A stretch of DNA of 64,000 nt from an uncultured SAR86 cluster bacterium (lineage in GTDB: Bacteria > Pseudomonadota > Gammaproteobacteria > Magnimaribacterales > D2472), in contig CACEDQ010000005.1 of the NCBI GenBank assembly GCA_902558375.1, positions 1 to 64,000 on the forward strand, given 5' to 3'. How positions within the stretch are numbered: position 1 is the first letter of the stretch; each line of letters starts with the position of its first letter. Positions 60,287 to 64,000 of the stretch are shown here, piece after piece. The notes beneath the pieces are model-generated. The model saw nothing but the letters and a program-made list of their open reading frames with translations, did not search any database and was not told the DNA's origin. Made by a program: the position numbers and the translations under genes.

Positions 60287-60864
60287 ACTAACTTAGTTAA
60301 TTCTCTGAAATGTTTACGACAAACTGGGGTGTAAATATCATTTCCACCAACAACAACCTTTGAACCTTCGGTTATAACTGAGCCATCTTTATCTCTTCTA
60401 ATAACCATTGTTGCTTTTCTTGCACACTCCGAACATATTGTTTTTAACTCTACAAGATTATCTGCCAAAGCCAATAATTCAGAACTACCATCAAATAGCT
60501 CACCTCTAAAATCTGTTCTAATTCCATAACACATTACTGGGTAATTTAACCTATCAGCAATCTCACCTAACTGTCTTACTTGTGACTTAGTTAAAAACTG
60601 AGCCTCATCAATTAATATACAGCTCAAATTAGCAGTTTTATTATCTTTTATAAATTCAATAAAGTTAAAATCTTTATCTGCAATAATAGCCTTAGCTTTT
60701 AAACCAATTCTAGAAATAATATTGCCCTCCGAATGTTCACTTGTTTCATTTGGTAAGAAAATCATTGTATCTAAGCCACTTTCTTTATAGTTATGGTTGG
60801 ATTGAAGTAATGATGTGGATTTACCAGCGTTCATTGTTGAGTAAAAGAAATGAAGTTTTGCCAT
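60283..60864 (-). CDS. tdk: Thymidine kinase
   Basis: YSTMNAGKSTSLLQSNHNY, CILIDEAQFLTKSQVRQL, CSECARKATMVIR. Confidence 0.95.
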   Translation of the reverse strand: MAKLHFFYSTMNAGKSTSLLQSNHNYKESGLDTMIFLPNETSEHSEGNIISRIGLKAKAIIADKDFNFIEFIKDNKTANLSCILIDEAQFLTKSQVRQLGEIADRLNYPVMCYGIRTDFRGELFDGSSELLALADNLVELKTICSECARKATMVIRRDKDGSVITEGSKVVVGGNDIYTPVCRKHFRELTKLV

Positions 60865-60903
60865 ATTTTTTATAATTTACTTATAACTAGGTAATAATAG
60901 AGC

Positions 60904-61137
60904 ATGAATGTTTTTCAAGAAAGGGGTATTACCCACCTAGATCTTCACGGCTTAAGACATATGGATGTTGCAGAAGAAGTATTGGATTTTGTTTTGCGAT
61001 ATCAAAAAGAGTTACCCTTAATGATAATCTGTGGAAACAGCAATCAAATGATTAAGATAGTCACTACTGAGCTAAACAAAAACTCTTTTACATATTCTTC
61101 ACCGAGGTTTGGTATTATTAGAGTAGAGGGTTTATAA
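60904..61137 (+). CDS. Small Smr-domain-like protein
   Basis: ITHLDLHGLRHMDVAEEVLDFVLRY...LMIICGNSNQMIKIV. Confidence 0.6.
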   Translation: MNVFQERGITHLDLHGLRHMDVAEEVLDFVLRYQKELPLMIICGNSNQMIKIVTTELNKNSFTYSSPRFGIIRVEGL

Positions 61138-61140
61138 AAT

Positions 61141-62295
61141 ATGATTAAAGATATCTTATTATTTGATCAACAAATATCTGAAGAAGAAAGAAGTATAAAA
61201 AATTCTGCAAGAGATTATTGTCAGTCAGAACTTATGCCAAGAATACTCGATGCCAATAGAAACGAAGTATTCGATAAGAACATATATAAAGAAATGGGTG
61301 AAATGGGTTTTCTCGGGGCGCCAATAAATGGCTATGGTTGCGCTGGTGTCAATTATGTCTCATATGGACTTATTGCAAGAGAGATCGAAAGGGTAGATTC
61401 AAGTTATAGATCTGCATATAGTGTTCAAACTTCATTAGCTATGCATGCTATATACAACTTTGGCTCTGAAGATCAAAAAAATTTCTACTTGCCTGAAATG
61501 GCAAAAGGTAATCTAATTGGCTGCTTTGGTTTAACAGAACCTGATGCAGGTTCAGATCCTGCATCTATGAAAACCCATGCAAAAAATACTGATAATGGTT
61601 TTATTTTAAATGGGTCGAAGACTTGGATTACAAATTCGCCAATTGCCGATGTATTAATCATTTGGGCTAAAGATGAACAGGGTGTTTTAAGAGGTTTTAT
61701 CGTTGATAGAGATTCAAAGGGTTTAAGCACTCCAACTCTTGAAGGAAAATTCTCACTAAGAGCATCTGTAACAGGTCAAATATTTCTTGATAATGTTTTT
61801 GTTCCTGAGGATAAAATGCTTCCAGAAGTGCAAAGTTTTAGAGGGCCATTTTCATGCCTGAATATGGCAAGATATGGTATTGCATGGGGTTCACTAGGTG
61901 CAGCAGAATTTTGTTGGGATGCTAGTTTAAATTATGCAAAAGAAAGAATTCAATTCAATAAACCTTTAGCTGCAAAACAGCTAATTCAAAAAAAACTAGC
62001 TGATATGGAGACGGAAATAACCTTAGGCCTGCAAACAGTTCTTCGTGTTGGAAGATTAATTGACGAAAAGAAATTTAAACCAGAAATGATATCTTTGGTT
62101 AAAAGAAATAATTGTCAAAAAGCTTTGGATATCGCTAGAGCAGCTAGAGATATTCATGGGGGTAATGGTATTTCTGATGAGTACCATGTGGTTAGACATT
62201 CAATGAATTTAGAAGCAGTTAATACTTATGAGGGCACGAGTGATATTCATGCCCTCATATTAGGTCAAAATCAAACTGAAATTTCTAGTTTTTAG
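61141..62295 (+). CDS. Acyl-CoA dehydrogenase, glutaryl-CoA dehydrogenase-like
   Basis: [101 protein letters not shown]. Confidence 0.9.
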   Translation: MIKDILLFDQQISEEERSIKNSARDYCQSELMPRILDANRNEVFDKNIYKEMGEMGFLGAPINGYGCAGVNYVSYGLIAREIERVDSSYRSAYSVQTSLAMHAIYNFGSEDQKNFYLPEMAKGNLIGCFGLTEPDAGSDPASMKTHAKNTDNGFILNGSKTWITNSPIADVLIIWAKDEQGVLRGFIVDRDSKGLSTPTLEGKFSLRASVTGQIFLDNVFVPEDKMLPEVQSFRGPFSCLNMARYGIAWGSLGAAEFCWDASLNYAKERIQFNKPLAAKQLIQKKLADMETEITLGLQTVLRVGRLIDEKKFKPEMISLVKRNNCQKALDIARAARDIHGGNGISDEYHVVRHSMNLEAVNTYEGTSDIHALILGQNQTEISSF

Positions 62296-64000
62296 AGGTC
62301 TTTAAATATTTTCCAAGAAACTGCTCATAGTCCTTGTATAAAGCTAAATTTGCAACTTCACTTCTAAAACCATGGCCTTCATCACCTTTTATGATGTACT
62401 CATAATATTTACCGTGTTTTTTAAGTTCAGACACCATATCTACAGTTTCTTGATACCTAACTTGAACGTCTCTTCTACCAGTTATAATTAAGACTGGATC
62501 ATCAACATTCTTAACATGGAAAATTGGACTATTTTCATATAAGTTTTTATAGTCTTCAGGCACGTCTGGGTTTCCTTTTTCGATATACTCCATTGGCATA
62601 CCAATCTTACTCCACATTAATCCTCTGAGATCTTTTGAAGTTAAATCAAAAGTTCCAACGTAAGTAATAATACATTTGAACATATTTGGATTTTTTGTTG
62701 CCGCTTGCATCGCAGCGTAACCTCCGTAACTTGCACCAGATATACATACATTATCCATATCAACATAGCCTTGTTCATTTGCCCACATCAAAGCATCATA
62801 CTTATCAGTTTGCATAGTTTTACCCATCTGATGATTAGCAAGAATCATTTCTTTTCTACCATGACCAGTAGAGCCTCTATAATTTGGTTGAATTACGCCA
62901 TATCCTCTTGATGCATAAAATTGAACTTCTGGATTGTATCCCCAATAGTCTCTCGCATTAGGTCCTCCGTGCGGATGCAATATAAAAGGTATCTTTGTAC
63001 CTTCTTTATAATTAGCTGGAAGGGTTATATAACCATGAAGCTTTAAACCATCTCTTGCTTTATAAGTAAATGGCTGCATTTTTGCCAGCTTGTAGTCTTT
63101 CATCCACGGAGCATAGTCAGCAATCAAAGACAATGATCCTTTTGAAATATCAAACATGTATGAAGCTCCAGGGTTGGTATCACTTCTTACATTTACTAAG
63201 AATCTTGTTAGATCTTGACTCCAATCTGTTAAAGCTATTCTTTCTCCAGGGAAAGCACCTTCTAGTGACTTAACAACTGATTGAAAAAAACCATCAAAAA
63301 ATATGTCAACTGGTTTATCTGCCTGATATGAGAATCCGAATAAACCATCACCGGTTTCATCAAACCAAAGATTAAGAGTGTTATCACCTTGTAAAGGGCT
63401 GGAAATATCAAAATCAGGATCATGATAAATCATTTCAACATATTCTTCTGTATCGTAATCCATTGCCCATAAGGCATTTGTATCTGTTTCATTTAATATA
63501 GTTCCATCTTTTTTGACAGCTTGGCCAACACCTAAAATAGTTTTATTATCTATATCAAATGATATTGGTGAAAAACATGCTTCCTGATGTCTACATTTAC
63601 CAACTCTTTTATGATTTCCATTTTTGTCGTATTTGTAGAATGAAGTCACAAGACCCATATCTGGGCCATCATCTGTAAATGTACTAAAACCTTTTGGATT
63701 TCCATCCCAGTCCAGCAGCCAATTAGCAACAGCTTCATTTTTAATTGTTGGTACTCTTGCAACCAATTTTGTTTGCTTGGTATTAATATCTAACCAATAT
63801 AAATCCCGAAATTCTCTATAATTACTATTTCTATTAATTGTGATTAAAATTTTATTTGGAAACTTTGGAAATATAGAATAAACAAAAGGAATTTCTAATC
63901 CAGGCTTATTTTTAAATCTTTTTGCAGCAATTAGTAATTTTGTATCTGTTCCATCTCTTTTTACAGTATAAATACTTGCAGAATCTAAACTTGCTCTTCC
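62285..64000 (-). CDS. S9 prolyl oligopeptidase family peptidase, 5' end truncated by the window edge
   Basis: [56 protein letters not shown]; reading frame read open from 63766 to 64000 ([29 protein letters not shown]...). Confidence 0.9.
   Translation of the reverse strand, partial: GRASLDSASIYTVKRDGTDTKLLIAAKRFKNKPGLEIPFVYSIFPKFPNKILITINRNSNYREFRDLYWLDINTKQTKLVARVPTIKNEAVANWLLDWDGNPKGFSTFTDDGPDMGLVTSFYKYDKNGNHKRVGKCRHQEACFSPISFDIDNKTILGVGQAVKKDGTILNETDTNALWAMDYDTEEYVEMIYHDPDFDISSPLQGDNTLNLWFDETGDGLFGFSYQADKPVDIFFDGFFQSVVKSLEGAFPGERIALTDWSQDLTRFLVNVRSDTNPGASYMFDISKGSLSLIADYAPWMKDYKLAKMQPFTYKARDGLKLHGYITLPANYKEGTKIPFILHPHGGPNARDYWGYNPEVQFYASRGYGVIQPNYRGSTGHGRKEMILANHQMGKTMQTDKYDALMWANEQGYVDMDNVCISGASYGGYAAMQAATKNPNMFKCIITYVGTFDLTSKDLRGLMWSKIGMPMEYIEKGNPDVPEDYKNLYENSPIFHVKNVDDPVLIITGRRDVQVRYQETVDMVSELKKHGKYYEYIIKGDEGHGFRSEVANLALYKDYEQFLGKYLKTSKN

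Overview
The window is an AT-rich, gene-dense chromosomal segment with about 52 protein genes and six tRNA genes. I saw no mobile elements, rRNA or CRISPR arrays. Content points to a streamlined marine gammaproteobacterium, possibly SAR86-like (inference only). Most of 1-34 kb is housekeeping: hda, sppA, wrbA, xseA, htpG, gpsA, folD, tRNA-Pro/Arg, tRNA-His, tig-clpP-clpX-lon-hupB-ppiD, oppABC, mltD, gloB, rnhA, dnaQ, gltX. From about 33.7 kb the content is more accessory: a LysR regulator divergent from a TonB-dependent receptor, then an SLC13 transporter, gamma-glutamyltranspeptidase and an exported AbgB-like amidohydrolase; a second TonB receptor; an indoleamine 2,3-dioxygenase homologue; and a flavin monooxygenase. 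The most interesting items are: (1) a 2148-aa lipoprotein kexin/subtilisin-type protease (50584-57030) with cadherin-like repeats and a cupredoxin-like insertion, followed with overlap by a 176-aa exported protein that looks like its missing propeptide supplied in trans; (2) an unannotated structured RNA at about 48076-48296 with a near-consensus promoter, internal hairpins carrying GGA motifs and an intrinsic terminator; (3) a 23-bp perfect palindrome with a T-N11-A LysR box at the LysR start codon. All calls come from reading sequence and translations; no database search was run.
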